This document shows positions 46,002-55,830 of a stretch of 61,342 nucleotides of DNA, piece by piece. The position numbers and the translations under genes were made by a program. Each line of letters opens with the position of its first letter. Within the stretch, counting starts at the first letter, position 1. Source of the stretch: Ignavibacteriaceae bacterium (GTDB lineage: Bacteria; Bacteroidota; Ignavibacteria; Ignavibacteriales; Ignavibacteriaceae); the NCBI GenBank assembly GCA_013360295.1, contig JABWCL010000037.1, positions 1 through 61,342 on the forward strand. Reading direction: 5' to 3'. The notes beneath the pieces were generated by a model, which worked only from the letters and a program-made list of their open reading frames with translations, did not search any database and was not told the origin of the DNA.

Positions 46002-47087
46002 TTACTCTCTCCCCCCGGCTAACTCAATTATCCGTTTCGCGATTATTGTGCCTGCTTCCGGCGCGCTGAATTTCGCGATATTCTCTTTCAGCGTGTTCAG
46101 CTTTTGAGGTTCACTAAGGAGCTGTGTGATCTCAGGAAATAACCGGCTTTCAATTTCTTTCTCTTCAATCAGCACCGCCGCGTTTTTCTCCGAAAGTGAA
46201 AGCGCGTTAAAATACTGATGGTTATTTGCAACGTTGGGAGAAGGAATCAGAATTGTTCCCATCGCTATCGCGGCAATTTCAGCGATTGTGGTAGCGCCTG
46301 CCCGGGCCACCATAAGATCGGCTGCGGCGTATGCTGATGCCATATCGTTCAAATAAGGCACTACTTTGCAAACTGTGCTGTTCAGACTGCTGTAACTGGC
46401 ATAATATCTTTCACCGGTCTGCCACAGAACCTGTATCCCCTTCTCCTTAAGTCCGGGAAGTATTCCGGCAATGCTGTCATTTATTTTCCCGGCGCCAAGG
46501 CTCCCGCCGAGGACGAGAACGACTGGCTTTTGCGGATCAAGACCAAAACTTTTAATTGCTTCGGATTTATCTGCGCCTTTCATTCCGGGCCTTACAGGAT
46601 TTCCGGTAAGAAAAACTTTATCTTTATCCTTAAAGAATTTCACCGAATCACTGAATGAAACGTGTATTTCGCGGGCAAGCCCCTGAAGCAGTTTTGTTGT
46701 TACGCCGGGGAAACTGTTCTGCTCAAGCAGTATGATCTTCGCGCCGGTGATCTTAGCGGCAAGAATACCTGGCGCCGATATGTAGGCGCCTGATCCCACG
46801 GCAACTTCAGGCTTCAGTGCTTTTACGTATTTTAGCGCGGAAAGCAGACTCCTTGTAAATACAAATGGGAATTTAATCAGCTCCGCGCCCGCTTTCCTCG
46901 GGAAAGAAGCTGCCTTAATTCCGTGGAAGGCAAAACCTGAGGCAGGCACCGCTTTCTCCTCGATTTTCCCTTTGCTTCCGATGAACTCTATCTTCGCGCC
47001 GGGAACAAGCGCGAGCAGGTTCTGCGCAACAGCTATAAGAGGATACAAATGTCCGCCCGTGCCTCCGCCGGTAAATAATACTCTCAT
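46002..47087 (-). CDS. murG: UDP-GlcNAc:lipid I N-acetylglucosaminyltransferase
   Basis: The 361-residue GT-B enzyme has GGTGGHLYP (residues 7-15), GSGAYISAPGILAA, LVLGGSLGAGKIN, and RAGATTIAEIAAI. It makes lipid II on the inner face of the membrane. It overlaps ftsW by four bases. Confidence 0.96.
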   Translation of the reverse strand: MRVLFTGGGTGGHLYPLIAVAQNLLALVPGAKIEFIGSKGKIEEKAVPASGFAFHGIKAASFPRKAGAELIKFPFVFTRSLLSALKYVKALKPEVAVGSGAYISAPGILAAKITGAKIILLEQNSFPGVTTKLLQGLAREIHVSFSDSVKFFKDKDKVFLTGNPVRPGMKGADKSEAIKSFGLDPQKPVVLVLGGSLGAGKINDSIAGILPGLKEKGIQVLWQTGERYYASYSSLNSTVCKVVPYLNDMASAYAAADLMVARAGATTIAEIAAIAMGTILIPSPNVANNHQYFNALSLSEKNAAVLIEEKEIESRLFPEITQLLSEPQKLNTLKENIAKFSAPEAGTIIAKRIIELAGGRE

Positions 47088-48208
47088 TTAGCTCCCTCGT
47101 TCAAAACATTTTCCTGTATGGGGGCTTCTTTGTACGCGGAGAAACCAATATTCATAAGTATACCGAGGGAAATGCAGGTCATAACTATCGCGGAACCGCC
47201 GTAGCTCATTAAGGGCAGCGCGAAGCCTGTAGTAGGAAATATCCCAACCGTTACGGCAACATTTACGAAAGTGTAGAAAATGATTGTAAGTGAAATCATA
47301 CTTCCAAGAAGTTTTCCGAATTTATCCTTCGCGTTTTTAGCTATAATCATTCCAAAGATGAAGATCAGCAGATAGAAGCTAAGGACAACGAGAGTTCCGA
47401 TAAGGCCGGTCTCTTCTCCGAGAACCGCAAAAATAAAATCACTGTGTGCTTCGGAAAGGAACAGGTTCTTCTGCCTGCTTCCGCCAAAACCGATCCCCTG
47501 CCAGCTGCCTGTACCGAGCGCTACAATCGCCTGTTCGATCTGCGAATGAGGCCTGCCGTCTCCGAATAACCAGTTGAAGTACCTGTCAAATCTTGTTGCA
47601 ACGTGGCCCAAAAAGAAATAACCTAAAAATCCGGCAGCCACAAACACCGAAAGCCCCATTGCCGCGAGGTGCTTCAATCTTGTACCGGCAAGGAATAACA
47701 GAAGGAATGTTAAACCTGACAGCATAATTATGCTGCTGAAATTAGGCTGAAGCAGAAGGATCACTAAAACTATTCCGAGCCAGATAAGAATAAAGACTAT
47801 CCCTTTTTCAAAACTTTTAATCCGGTCTCCCATCTTTTCAATCATTGCACAGAGATGAATAAATAATGCAAGTTTCACAAACTCTACCGGCTGAAAGGAA
47901 AAGATCATAAGGTCAATTGACCTGCGCGCGCCTTTTACTTCCTGCTCGACAAAAAGAGTAAGGAAAAGCATCAGGATGCCGGCAATAAGCAGATAAATGC
48001 TGACTTTTTTGTATATCTGGTACGGGATGACCGCGAAAACAAAAAGGAAAACCACTCCTACCGCGACAAAGACAAGCTGCTTATAAAACAGGTAAAACGG
48101 ATCGCCGTTCGATATCGAACTGAATGTGTTGCTCGCGCTCATAACGATCATGAGCCCGAGTGCAAGCAAAGTCAGTGAAGCGAACATTATTCCGACAATC
48201 CGTGTCAC
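47084..48208 (-). CDS. ftsW: Lipid II polymerase/cell division protein FtsW
   Basis: The 374-residue SEDS protein has about ten membrane helices. Motifs include RRSIDLMIFSFQPVEFVKLA, LQPNFSSIIML, GIGFGGSRQKNLFLSEAHSD (catalytic Asp environment) and FPTTGFALPLMSYGGSA. It polymerises septal glycan with FtsI, encoded in the same cluster. Confidence 0.96.
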   Translation of the reverse strand: MTRIVGIMFASLTLLALGLMIVMSASNTFSSISNGDPFYLFYKQLVFVAVGVVFLFVFAVIPYQIYKKVSIYLLIAGILMLFLTLFVEQEVKGARRSIDLMIFSFQPVEFVKLALFIHLCAMIEKMGDRIKSFEKGIVFILIWLGIVLVILLLQPNFSSIIMLSGLTFLLLFLAGTRLKHLAAMGLSVFVAAGFLGYFFLGHVATRFDRYFNWLFGDGRPHSQIEQAIVALGTGSWQGIGFGGSRQKNLFLSEAHSDFIFAVLGEETGLIGTLVVLSFYLLIFIFGMIIAKNAKDKFGKLLGSMISLTIIFYTFVNVAVTVGIFPTTGFALPLMSYGGSAIVMTCISLGILMNIGFSAYKEAPIQENVLNEGAK

Positions 48209-49551
48209 GCGAACAAATCCTCCACCGCAGTTTTGAATACCCTGCCCCTGTGCTCGTAATTATCAAACATATCAAAACTGGCGCACGCGGGAGAGAGGAG
48301 GACAACATCCCCGCTCTTTGCTTCAAGATTCGCTGCTTTAACGCATTCTTCCATCGAGTTTTTTATCTCAACTTTTACATCGTGATGGAAGTAGTTAAAT
48401 ATTTTCTCAGCTGAACTGCCGATAGCGAATATCTTTTTGACTTTCTCGAGTACCAGGCCTCTTATCTGTCCGTAATCGTTACCTTTATCCTGCCCGCCAA
48501 GGATCAGGTAAAGAGGTTCCTCGAAACTTCTTAATGCATACCATACTGAATCAACATTCGTCGCCTTCGAATCATTTATATATTTTACACCGTCAATCTC
48601 AGCAACCAGTTCAAGCCGGTGTTCTACCGGCGCGAAAGTACTAAGGTGGGAGGCTGCTTCGTTAAAAGGAACACCGACTGATGTAACAGCGAGCAGAGCA
48701 GCCATTGTATTGGCGTAATTGTGTTCGCCGCGTATCTGAAGGTCTCCGGCGTTAAATGCGTTATATTCTCCCCCATTTACGCCAACCTTGATAAAGCCAT
48801 CTTCGAAATACGCTTCGCTGTTCTTTGTAAGTGAGAAGTATTTCACAATTGCGCGTGTATTAACTTTATCAGGACTCAGGTTTGCATCATCTCCGTTAAG
48901 AATAAGATAATCTTTTTCATCAAGCGCCCTGTAGATCCTTCTCTTCGATGAGATATAATTCTCAAAACAGTTCTCGTACCTGTTCAGATGGTCAGGAGTT
49001 ATATTTAATATCAGTGCCGCGGCAGGTTTAAAGCTGAAGCAGTGATCCAACTGGAAACTGGATACTTCCAGAGAAACATATTCATCCTCTTTAACCAAGT
49101 CAGCGATTTCGGAGAATGCATAACCGATATTCCCGGCGGTGTAACATTTTCGTCCTGTTCCGTTTATAAGATAAGCGATCAGAGATGTAACTGTTGTTTT
49201 TCCGTTTGTTCCGGTCGTCGCGATTACCTTGCCCTTGCAATAATAAAACGCAAACTCAATTTCACTAATTACTGTTATTCCGCGGTTGTATGCTTGAACC
49301 ATTACTGACGAGTTGGATGGTACTCCGGGGCTGACTATAATAAACTCAGTATCAAATACACGATTGCTGTGCGCGCCGCACTCATACTCAATTCCTTCTT
49401 CAGCAAGCTGCTTCAGCGATTCTGATATTTTATCTTCCTTCGCGTGGTCACTCACAAACGGGATTCCGCCGAGCCGCTTCACCAGTCTGGCAGCGCCGAC
49501 TCCGCTTCTCTCCGCTCCGAGTATGGATATTTGCTTTCCTTTAATTTCCAT
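48205..49551 (-). CDS. murD: UDP-N-acetylmuramoylalanine--D-glutamate ligase
   Basis: I place the start at ATG 49551 (448 residues, MEIKGKQISILGAERSGVGA), one base after the mraY stop. The longer frame from TTG 49602 would overlap mraY by 50 bases and adds residues that no MurD has. The ATP loop is TTGTNGKTTVT, followed by HCFSFKPAAALILNITPDHL and the C-terminal LSPACASFDMFDNYEHRG, both diagnostic. It adds D-Glu. Confidence 0.96.
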   Translation of the reverse strand: MEIKGKQISILGAERSGVGAARLVKRLGGIPFVSDHAKEDKISESLKQLAEEGIEYECGAHSNRVFDTEFIIVSPGVPSNSSVMVQAYNRGITVISEIEFAFYYCKGKVIATTGTNGKTTVTSLIAYLINGTGRKCYTAGNIGYAFSEIADLVKEDEYVSLEVSSFQLDHCFSFKPAAALILNITPDHLNRYENCFENYISSKRRIYRALDEKDYLILNGDDANLSPDKVNTRAIVKYFSLTKNSEAYFEDGFIKVGVNGGEYNAFNAGDLQIRGEHNYANTMAALLAVTSVGVPFNEAASHLSTFAPVEHRLELVAEIDGVKYINDSKATNVDSVWYALRSFEEPLYLILGGQDKGNDYGQIRGLVLEKVKKIFAIGSSAEKIFNYFHHDVKVEIKNSMEECVKAANLEAKSGDVVLLSPACASFDMFDNYEHRGRVFKTAVEDLFA

Positions 49552-49552
49552 A

Positions 49553-50662
49553 TTATCTGATCTTAAATGACGCAAGCGCGATGATTGCGAAAATGATGCC
49601 AATTATATAAAACCTTGTAACGATCTTCGGTTCCTGCCATCCAAGCTTTTCAAAATGATGATGTATTGGCGCCATAAGGAAAACCCGCTTCCCTTCACCA
49701 TACTTCTTTTTTGTGTATTTGAAATACACTCGCTGAATAATGACTGACAGGGTTTCCATAAAGAAGACGGCTCCGAGAATTGGGATAAGCAATTCTTTTT
49801 TAATGAGTACTGATATTATCCCGAATGCCCCGCCTAAAGCCAGTGATCCGGTATCTCCCATAAAAACCTGCGCCGGATACGAGTTGAACCATAAGAATCC
49901 AAGCGCCGCACCGACTACCGCGGCGATGAAAACGGTTAACTCTCCTGATCCGGCAAGGTAAATGATGTTAAGGTAATCAGAGTATCTGATATTTCCTGTA
50001 ACGTAAGCAAGCACAGCCAGAGCTATCATCACGATCATTGTAAGTCCTATGCTCAGTCCGTCAAGGCCGTCGGTAAGATTCACGGCATTGGAAGTAGCCG
50101 TAATGATGAAGACTACTATGGGTATATAGAACAGGCCAAAGTCGAGGTTAAAATCCTTAAAGAAAGGGAGTGTGGTTAGTGTGTTTATGCCATCAAACTG
50201 CGGCGCGAAGTATATTGTAAGCGCAACAGCGAGTCCGATTATGACCTGCCCGAGAAGTTTATACCTCGCAATCAGTCCGTTTGGAAGTTTCTTTATCACT
50301 TTAAGATAGTCGTCCAGAAAGCCAACGGCGCCAAGCCACAGCGTGCCGGCTAGGATCAAAATAATATAGATGCTAACGATATCACCCCACATCAGCACCG
50401 GCACAATAACCGAGATCAGTATTATCAATCCGCCCATTGTCGGTGTACCTGCTTTTGACCAGTGTGATTTCGGCCCGTCAATTTTCTTCGCTTCCCCGAT
50501 TTGATGCTTCTGCAGATACCTTATGATCTTCGGTCCGAAATAAAACGAAATAAATAACGCCGTTATCGCGGAGAGCGCGGAACGGAAAGTCAGGAACTTG
50601 AATACGTCAAATCCGGGAGGATTATAGGCTTTGTTAATATATTCGAATAAATAATACAGCAT
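49553..50662 (-). CDS. mraY: Phospho-N-acetylmuramoyl-pentapeptide transferase
   Basis: The 369-residue polytopic protein carries GTPTMGGLIIL, GFLDDYLKVIKK (Asp pair), NAVNLTDGLDGLS, FMGDTGSLALGG and MAPIHHHFEKLGW. It makes lipid I. It lies between murF (six bases) and murD (one base). Confidence 0.98.
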   Translation of the reverse strand: MLYYLFEYINKAYNPPGFDVFKFLTFRSALSAITALFISFYFGPKIIRYLQKHQIGEAKKIDGPKSHWSKAGTPTMGGLIILISVIVPVLMWGDIVSIYIILILAGTLWLGAVGFLDDYLKVIKKLPNGLIARYKLLGQVIIGLAVALTIYFAPQFDGINTLTTLPFFKDFNLDFGLFYIPIVVFIITATSNAVNLTDGLDGLSIGLTMIVMIALAVLAYVTGNIRYSDYLNIIYLAGSGELTVFIAAVVGAALGFLWFNSYPAQVFMGDTGSLALGGAFGIISVLIKKELLIPILGAVFFMETLSVIIQRVYFKYTKKKYGEGKRVFLMAPIHHHFEKLGWQEPKIVTRFYIIGIIFAIIALASFKIR

Positions 50663-50668
50663 CTTACA

Positions 50669-52045
50669 TTAAATTTCCGTTAGTTGATTAATGAACTCTT
50701 CCATCTTCATCCCCCTGGATCCTTTAAGAAGAATGAACATCTGTTTGCCGGAAAGAGATTTTATTTTTTTTCCGTACTCTTCCCTGCTGTCGAAATGGAA
50801 AACGCGGTCATAGTCTGACTTCAGTTCCTCGTAAAGATGTTTCATATGCTTGCCAAGCAACAAAACCATCGAAGGTTTGATTTTCATAACGGGTCCGGCG
50901 AGTTCCCTGTGCGAACTCTCCGAGGTATCACCCAGTTCGAACATATCACCAAGCGCAACCACTTTCATTTTTTTGCCCGCGACGGCTTTCAGTACTTTCA
51001 GCGCCGCTGTAACGGAGTTGGGATTAGAATTGTATGTATCATCAATAATTGTAGCTTCCCCTGCTTTGATAAAATTCAGCCTGTGTTTTGCGGGAACCAG
51101 TTTTGCTATGCTTTCTTTTATATGTTTTTTCTTCAGACCGAGTTTAAGCGCCACAGCAACCGCGGATGCAATGTTCAGGGCATTGTGTTCACCGATAAGC
51201 GGAGAATCTGCCTTAAGCTTAAAATTCTTTGCCCGGATCGTGATTTTCTGTGTGCCGTCCTCATTTATCTCTCCCATCGAACAGGATACGTCAGCCTTCT
51301 TAGATCCGAATGAAACAGTCCTTTTATAGCTCTTCAGGTAAGTTCTGAGGTACTTATCATCCCTGTTAACTATAAGTGTTCCTTTCGACCTGATGACTTC
51401 CTCAAACAACGCCCTTTTCTCCTTAAATACGCCGTCAAAGTCGATAAGGAATTCAAGATGAGAGGGCCCGATATTTGTAATTACAGCCATATCCGGTTTC
51501 ACCGTCTTCGCCAAGTATTCAATCTCGCCGAAATGATTTGTGCCCATTTCTATTACCGCCGCATCGTGCCTGTTGTCAAGTTCATAAATTGTCAGCGGTA
51601 CACCAATGTGGTTGTTATTGTTTGCTGAGGTAGCGTGAACGTTATATTTCCCGGATAGAATCGTTTTAACTATCTCTTTCGTCGTTGTCTTTCCGTTGCT
51701 TCCCGTTATGCCGATTATCACCCCGCGGTACTTTGAACGCTTGATACCGGCAAGTTCAGCGAGAAAAGCGGTTGTGTCCGTTACAGAAATAAAACAGGCG
51801 GCGAGCGCGGAATCAGGAGTGTAGTTCTCATTACAAATTATTACTTTAACTCCCGCCGCAACAACAGCGGGAATAAATTCGTGCCCGTCAAACCTTTCTC
51901 CTTTAATCGCAACAAAACAATCCTTCCTTGTAACTGAGCGGGAGTCAATTGTGATTTCCTTTACAGGTTTAAAGAATTCCTGTCCGGTGACGCGGATAGA
52001 TTTGTTTTTTCTCAAATCTCTGAGGGTAATTGCCGGCTTTGCCAT
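50669..52045 (-). CDS. murF: UDP-MurNAc-tripeptide--D-Ala-D-Ala ligase
   Basis: The 458-residue Mur ligase has ITGSNGKTTTKEIV (ATP loop), the HATSANNNNHIGVPLTIY stretch, AVIEMGTNHFGEIEYL, IDDTYNSNPNSV and LGDMFELG. The first base of its start codon is shared with the stop of murE. No ddl gene is in the cluster, so D-Ala-D-Ala must come from elsewhere. Confidence 0.96.
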   Translation of the reverse strand: MAKPAITLRDLRKNKSIRVTGQEFFKPVKEITIDSRSVTRKDCFVAIKGERFDGHEFIPAVVAAGVKVIICNENYTPDSALAACFISVTDTTAFLAELAGIKRSKYRGVIIGITGSNGKTTTKEIVKTILSGKYNVHATSANNNNHIGVPLTIYELDNRHDAAVIEMGTNHFGEIEYLAKTVKPDMAVITNIGPSHLEFLIDFDGVFKEKRALFEEVIRSKGTLIVNRDDKYLRTYLKSYKRTVSFGSKKADVSCSMGEINEDGTQKITIRAKNFKLKADSPLIGEHNALNIASAVAVALKLGLKKKHIKESIAKLVPAKHRLNFIKAGEATIIDDTYNSNPNSVTAALKVLKAVAGKKMKVVALGDMFELGDTSESSHRELAGPVMKIKPSMVLLLGKHMKHLYEELKSDYDRVFHFDSREEYGKKIKSLSGKQMFILLKGSRGMKMEEFINQLTEI

Positions 52046-53520
52046 TATTCGATGACTCCCAGATATTTTTTAGCGGTTTCTTTATCGGAGAAGTATGACT
52101 TAACGCCTTTCTCATCTATATAATTCTCATGACCTTTACCCGCTATCAGTACTACCGAGTCAGGGTCACTGTTTTCAATCGCGTGCTTAATCGCGTGCTC
52201 GCGGTCAGATATGATAACATAATTATCCCCGCTTATACCCTGTGTAATGTCAGAGAGAATCTGACCGGGATCTTCATTGCGCGGATTATCATTTGTGACC
52301 ACAACTTCATCGCTCAGCTCGGATGCGATTCTGCCCATTATTGGACGTTTTGTTCTGTCACGGTCTCCGCCGCAGCCAAATACAGTATATACCTTCCTGC
52401 TGTTACCGACTATCTCCCGGATATTGAGAAGAGTTTTTTCAAGGCTGTCGGCAGTATGCGAGTAATCGACTATCGCATACTTTGCTCCGGAACGCACAAT
52501 CTCAAATCTCCCGGGCACCTGAGGTGCGGAAGTTATCAGCCTCGCAGCATCCTTCCCATTTACTCCCGATAAAACCGCGGCAGCAAATGCAGAAGTCGCG
52601 TTATACGCATTGAAGGCTCCAACGAGCGGAACATTAATGTTGTATTTTTTCTGATTGTAATTAATTTCGAATGATGTCCCGTTCATATCAAAACTGATAT
52701 TACTTATTCTGAATACCGAGTCATCGTCTCTTCCGTATGAGATCTTCCTTCCCGCACAGTCTTTGAGCAGCCTGGCGGCAGAAGGATCGTCTGAGTTGTA
52801 TATCGCGGGCACGCCATCTTTCAGACCGTCAAATAGGATCTTCTTTGCAGCGAGGTAATTTTCAAAGTCACCGTGAAAATCAAGGTGGTCAGAGGTAATA
52901 TTTGAAAATATCGCCGCTGAGAAATCAATTGCCGCGGCACGCTTTAATAATAATGAGTGCGAAGACACTTCCATCACCGCATATTCACAGCCTGCCTGGT
53001 ACATTTCATATAGTAATTTCATCAGGTCGCTCGCTTCGGGAGTTGTCAGCGATGAAGCTTTCTTTTCGCTGCCAATCCAGTTGGCGATCGTACCGATCAG
53101 TCCTGTTTTGTGCCCGAGTGATTCCAATATGTGTTTAATGATGTAGGTGGTCGTCGTCTTACCGTTTGTTCCGGTGATACCAATAATTTTTAACAGCTTT
53201 GACGGCTCTTTATAATATGAGTGCGACAGCTTCGACAGCGCATCGCGGCTGTTTTCAACACAAATTTTAGTCAGCTTGCGGTGTTTAATAAGATCGTTCG
53301 GAATGCAATTATCATCTTCAACCACTACAACAACAGCGCCTTTTTCGATCGCCTGCATAACAAACCTGTGACCGTCAGTACTGAATCCTCTGATCGCGAC
53401 AAAAACAGAACCGGGCTGTACCTTACGCGAGTCATACTCTATTCCGGTTATGTCTTTCCTTTCGACTTCGCCGGTAACGCTTATCGCCCGTATGGAGTTT
53501 ATCAGTTTACTGAGTTCCAT
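52045..53520 (-). CDS. murE: UDP-MurNAc-L-Ala-D-Glu--2,6-diaminopimelate ligase
   Basis: The 491-residue Mur ligase has GITGTNGKTTTTYI, EVSSHSLLLKRA, FSNITSDHLDFHG, and the substrate-selecting motif DNPRNEDP near residue 403. DNPR is the signature of enzymes that add meso-diaminopimelate, so the wall should be of the mDAP type. One base overlaps ftsI. Confidence 0.97.
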   Translation of the reverse strand: MELSKLINSIRAISVTGEVERKDITGIEYDSRKVQPGSVFVAIRGFSTDGHRFVMQAIEKGAVVVVVEDDNCIPNDLIKHRKLTKICVENSRDALSKLSHSYYKEPSKLLKIIGITGTNGKTTTTYIIKHILESLGHKTGLIGTIANWIGSEKKASSLTTPEASDLMKLLYEMYQAGCEYAVMEVSSHSLLLKRAAAIDFSAAIFSNITSDHLDFHGDFENYLAAKKILFDGLKDGVPAIYNSDDPSAARLLKDCAGRKISYGRDDDSVFRISNISFDMNGTSFEINYNQKKYNINVPLVGAFNAYNATSAFAAAVLSGVNGKDAARLITSAPQVPGRFEIVRSGAKYAIVDYSHTADSLEKTLLNIREIVGNSRKVYTVFGCGGDRDRTKRPIMGRIASELSDEVVVTNDNPRNEDPGQILSDITQGISGDNYVIISDREHAIKHAIENSDPDSVVLIAGKGHENYIDEKGVKSYFSDKETAKKYLGVIE

Positions 53521-55508
53521 TAATAGAGCTCCTTCGTGGGCGAATTGGAATCAATGGCGGTGATAACACATTTCATACCCGGGGCAATCGCGCCGCCGGG
53601 AGGTATACTCTGTTTTGTTACTTTCCCTGATCCCGCTATTTCTATTTCAAGCTTTAGACTATTCAGCACGGTAATTGCTTCGCGAAGAGTATATCCGTAA
53701 AGGTCAGGCATAACCTGAGGATTGAAATCTTTTACACGATCGTTTTGTTTTTGTGTTTTTTTGTAATTCTCTGAAAAAGTAAAGTCACCTGAGACTGTTG
53801 TATCACTTGCGAATTTCAGTTCAATTCCCTCATTCTTCTTCAGCAGTTCTTCGGCGTGAATCTTTGAGGCAATTTTGCTGAATACAGGGGCAGCTACTTC
53901 ACCGCCGTGATACTTGCCCGTAGCTTTTGTACCATAGATTACGAGCAGTACGTATTTAGGACTTTCAAGCGGGAAGAAACCGATAAACGAAGAAGAATAA
54001 AATAATTTTGAATGCGCACTCCCCGTAAACCTGCGTGACGTACCTGTCTTACCGCCGACCTTCAATCCTTCAACTTTAGCGCCTTTTCCGGTTCCGTTTT
54101 CAACAACTTCGTTCAGCAGATAGCGCATCCGGCGGGAAGTCTCATCTTCGATCACCCTGCGTACTGCTTTGGGCTTCCCCTCAGTGAGTTTATTGTTGTC
54201 GGATGATTTCAGCTTTTTTACTATCTGAGGTTCATACAAAATACCGCCGTTAACAAGCGCGGAATATGCAGTCGCCATCTGCAGAGGGGATGCGTCAATT
54301 TCATATCCGTAGGACAAAGCGTAACGGGTAGCTCCGCTCCACAGAGCGGGTTTCTTTAAGCTTCCTCTTGTTTCGGCAGGAAGCGCGATCTCGGTTCTGT
54401 TCCCAAAGCCAAACGCGCGTAAATAGGAATAAAAATCATCCTGTCCCATTTTTTCAATTATCTTGCTGACTCCCACATTACTTGATTTTGCAAGGATTTC
54501 TTTCGTGGTTAACCAGGTATGCGGAGCTTCGTCACGGATCTTCACATCACGGTATGGTTTATAAAGCCCGCGCTCACAATAGACTGAACTGTTTTCGCTG
54601 CACAAGTTTTTGTCCATCGCCGCCGCGATCGAAATTGATTTCATAGTCGAACCGGGAGCGTATATATCGGTCACTCCAATATTTTTATACAGTGAGTCGG
54701 GATATTCCTGGTAGTTATTCGGATCAAAATCTTCTTTGCACGCAAAGGCAAGTACTTCACCGTTATTGGGGTCCATCAGAATGGCTACCCCCGCGGTAAC
54801 GTTCCCGCTCTCCATACCTGCTTCAAGTTCACTTTCAACAATCCCCTGAAGTTTACCGTCAATAGTAAGATAGAGGTCATCTCCGCTCACAGGCTGCCTT
54901 GTCAGCGCGTCTATAAACGTAATGAGCCCTCCTTTTGGGCTTTGAAGTATCGTTCTCGTTCCGGGCCTTCCGGCAAGAATATCGTTAAAAGATTTTTCCA
55001 CGCCCCCCAGCCCCCTGTTATTTTTATCAACGAAACCGAGAACGTGTGCCGCCATCCTTCCATTAACATATATACGCTCGTGCTCTTCTTTTACATAAAG
55101 CCCGTCTTCCTTTATTGCCTTAAGCTGCAAAACAAGCGAGGCAGGCACATCAGTTTCGAGAAAGACTTTGCCGCGCGAAGGCTTCATTATCGCAATATAA
55201 TCAGATACGGGCCGCTGTGTCACCGCCGAAAATCTCTCCGCGAGCCTCTCTTTTTTTTCATCCTTGTCAAATCTGGCAAGGTTAACGTAGAAGGAGGTGT
55301 GAATCTTTGTATAGGCAAGCAGAACATTATTACGGTCGTAGATGCGGCCGCGCTCGGACATGATATCCTCGGTACGAAGCTGCTGGTACCTCGCCTTGTA
55401 TATCATCTCTTCGTGCTTCGCCACCTGGATATCGTAAAGTTTATAAACGATCGCTCCGAAGAAGAAAAATACTAACACCGCAACTGTTATCAGCCGTCCT
55501 GTCTGCAT
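53520..55508 (-). CDS. ftsI: Septal transpeptidase FtsI/PBP3 with one PASTA domain
   Basis: The 662-residue class B PBP has one N-terminal membrane helix (about 6-24), a dimerisation domain, and the transpeptidase domain with SXXK at 287-290 (STMK), SXN at 342-344 (SSN) and KTG at 487-489. A single C-terminal PASTA domain (about 600-655, MPDLYGYTLREAITVLN) is present, as in SpoVD-like and Bacteroidota FtsI. It cross-links septal peptidoglycan with FtsW. Confidence 0.96.
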   Translation of the reverse strand: MQTGRLITVAVLVFFFFGAIVYKLYDIQVAKHEEMIYKARYQQLRTEDIMSERGRIYDRNNVLLAYTKIHTSFYVNLARFDKDEKKERLAERFSAVTQRPVSDYIAIMKPSRGKVFLETDVPASLVLQLKAIKEDGLYVKEEHERIYVNGRMAAHVLGFVDKNNRGLGGVEKSFNDILAGRPGTRTILQSPKGGLITFIDALTRQPVSGDDLYLTIDGKLQGIVESELEAGMESGNVTAGVAILMDPNNGEVLAFACKEDFDPNNYQEYPDSLYKNIGVTDIYAPGSTMKSISIAAAMDKNLCSENSSVYCERGLYKPYRDVKIRDEAPHTWLTTKEILAKSSNVGVSKIIEKMGQDDFYSYLRAFGFGNRTEIALPAETRGSLKKPALWSGATRYALSYGYEIDASPLQMATAYSALVNGGILYEPQIVKKLKSSDNNKLTEGKPKAVRRVIEDETSRRMRYLLNEVVENGTGKGAKVEGLKVGGKTGTSRRFTGSAHSKLFYSSSFIGFFPLESPKYVLLVIYGTKATGKYHGGEVAAPVFSKIASKIHAEELLKKNEGIELKFASDTTVSGDFTFSENYKKTQKQNDRVKDFNPQVMPDLYGYTLREAITVLNSLKLEIEIAGSGKVTKQSIPPGGAIAPGMKCVITAIDSNSPTKELY

Positions 55509-55514
55509 CTAATA

Positions 55515-55826
55515 CTATTTGTTAAAAATCTGTTTTAAAGTCTCAAGTTCTGTATGATTAATGATAACGGAATCAATTTCCTGTTCATTGAAAATCAATC
55601 CGTGCCGCGTAAGAGCCCAGGAAATTATCGAATCCCTGTCCGCCTGTTCCTGGTAGTCTGCCATAAGTTTTATCTCTTCATTCTGTATGACAAGCAGGCT
55701 GTCGTTAAGGTATGCCACCCTTCTCTGCATATTATCAATGCTTAGCTTCAGCCCGATGTACGATAAAAGCATCACGAGCATCACAACCGCTATCAATATA
55801 TAAGGAGTCTTGCTTTTCTTTGCCAT
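55515..55826 (-). CDS. ftsL: FtsL-like division protein
   Basis: The 103-residue bitopic protein has a short basic start, one membrane helix (about 9-28) and a coiled-coil-like heptad stretch (about 30-65). Sequence identity to known FtsL is too low to judge by eye. The call rests on topology, size and its place between rsmH and ftsI. Confidence 0.8.
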   Translation of the reverse strand: MAKKSKTPYILIAVVMLVMLLSYIGLKLSIDNMQRRVAYLNDSLLVIQNEEIKLMADYQEQADRDSIISWALTRHGLIFNEQEIDSVIINHTELETLKQIFNK

Positions 55827-55830
55827 TAAG

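Noticed and set aside
49552-49602. Longer start of murD (TTG at 49602)
   Set aside because: The added 17 residues overlap mraY and have no counterpart in MurD; the ATG at 49551 follows the mraY stop by one base and gives the normal start.
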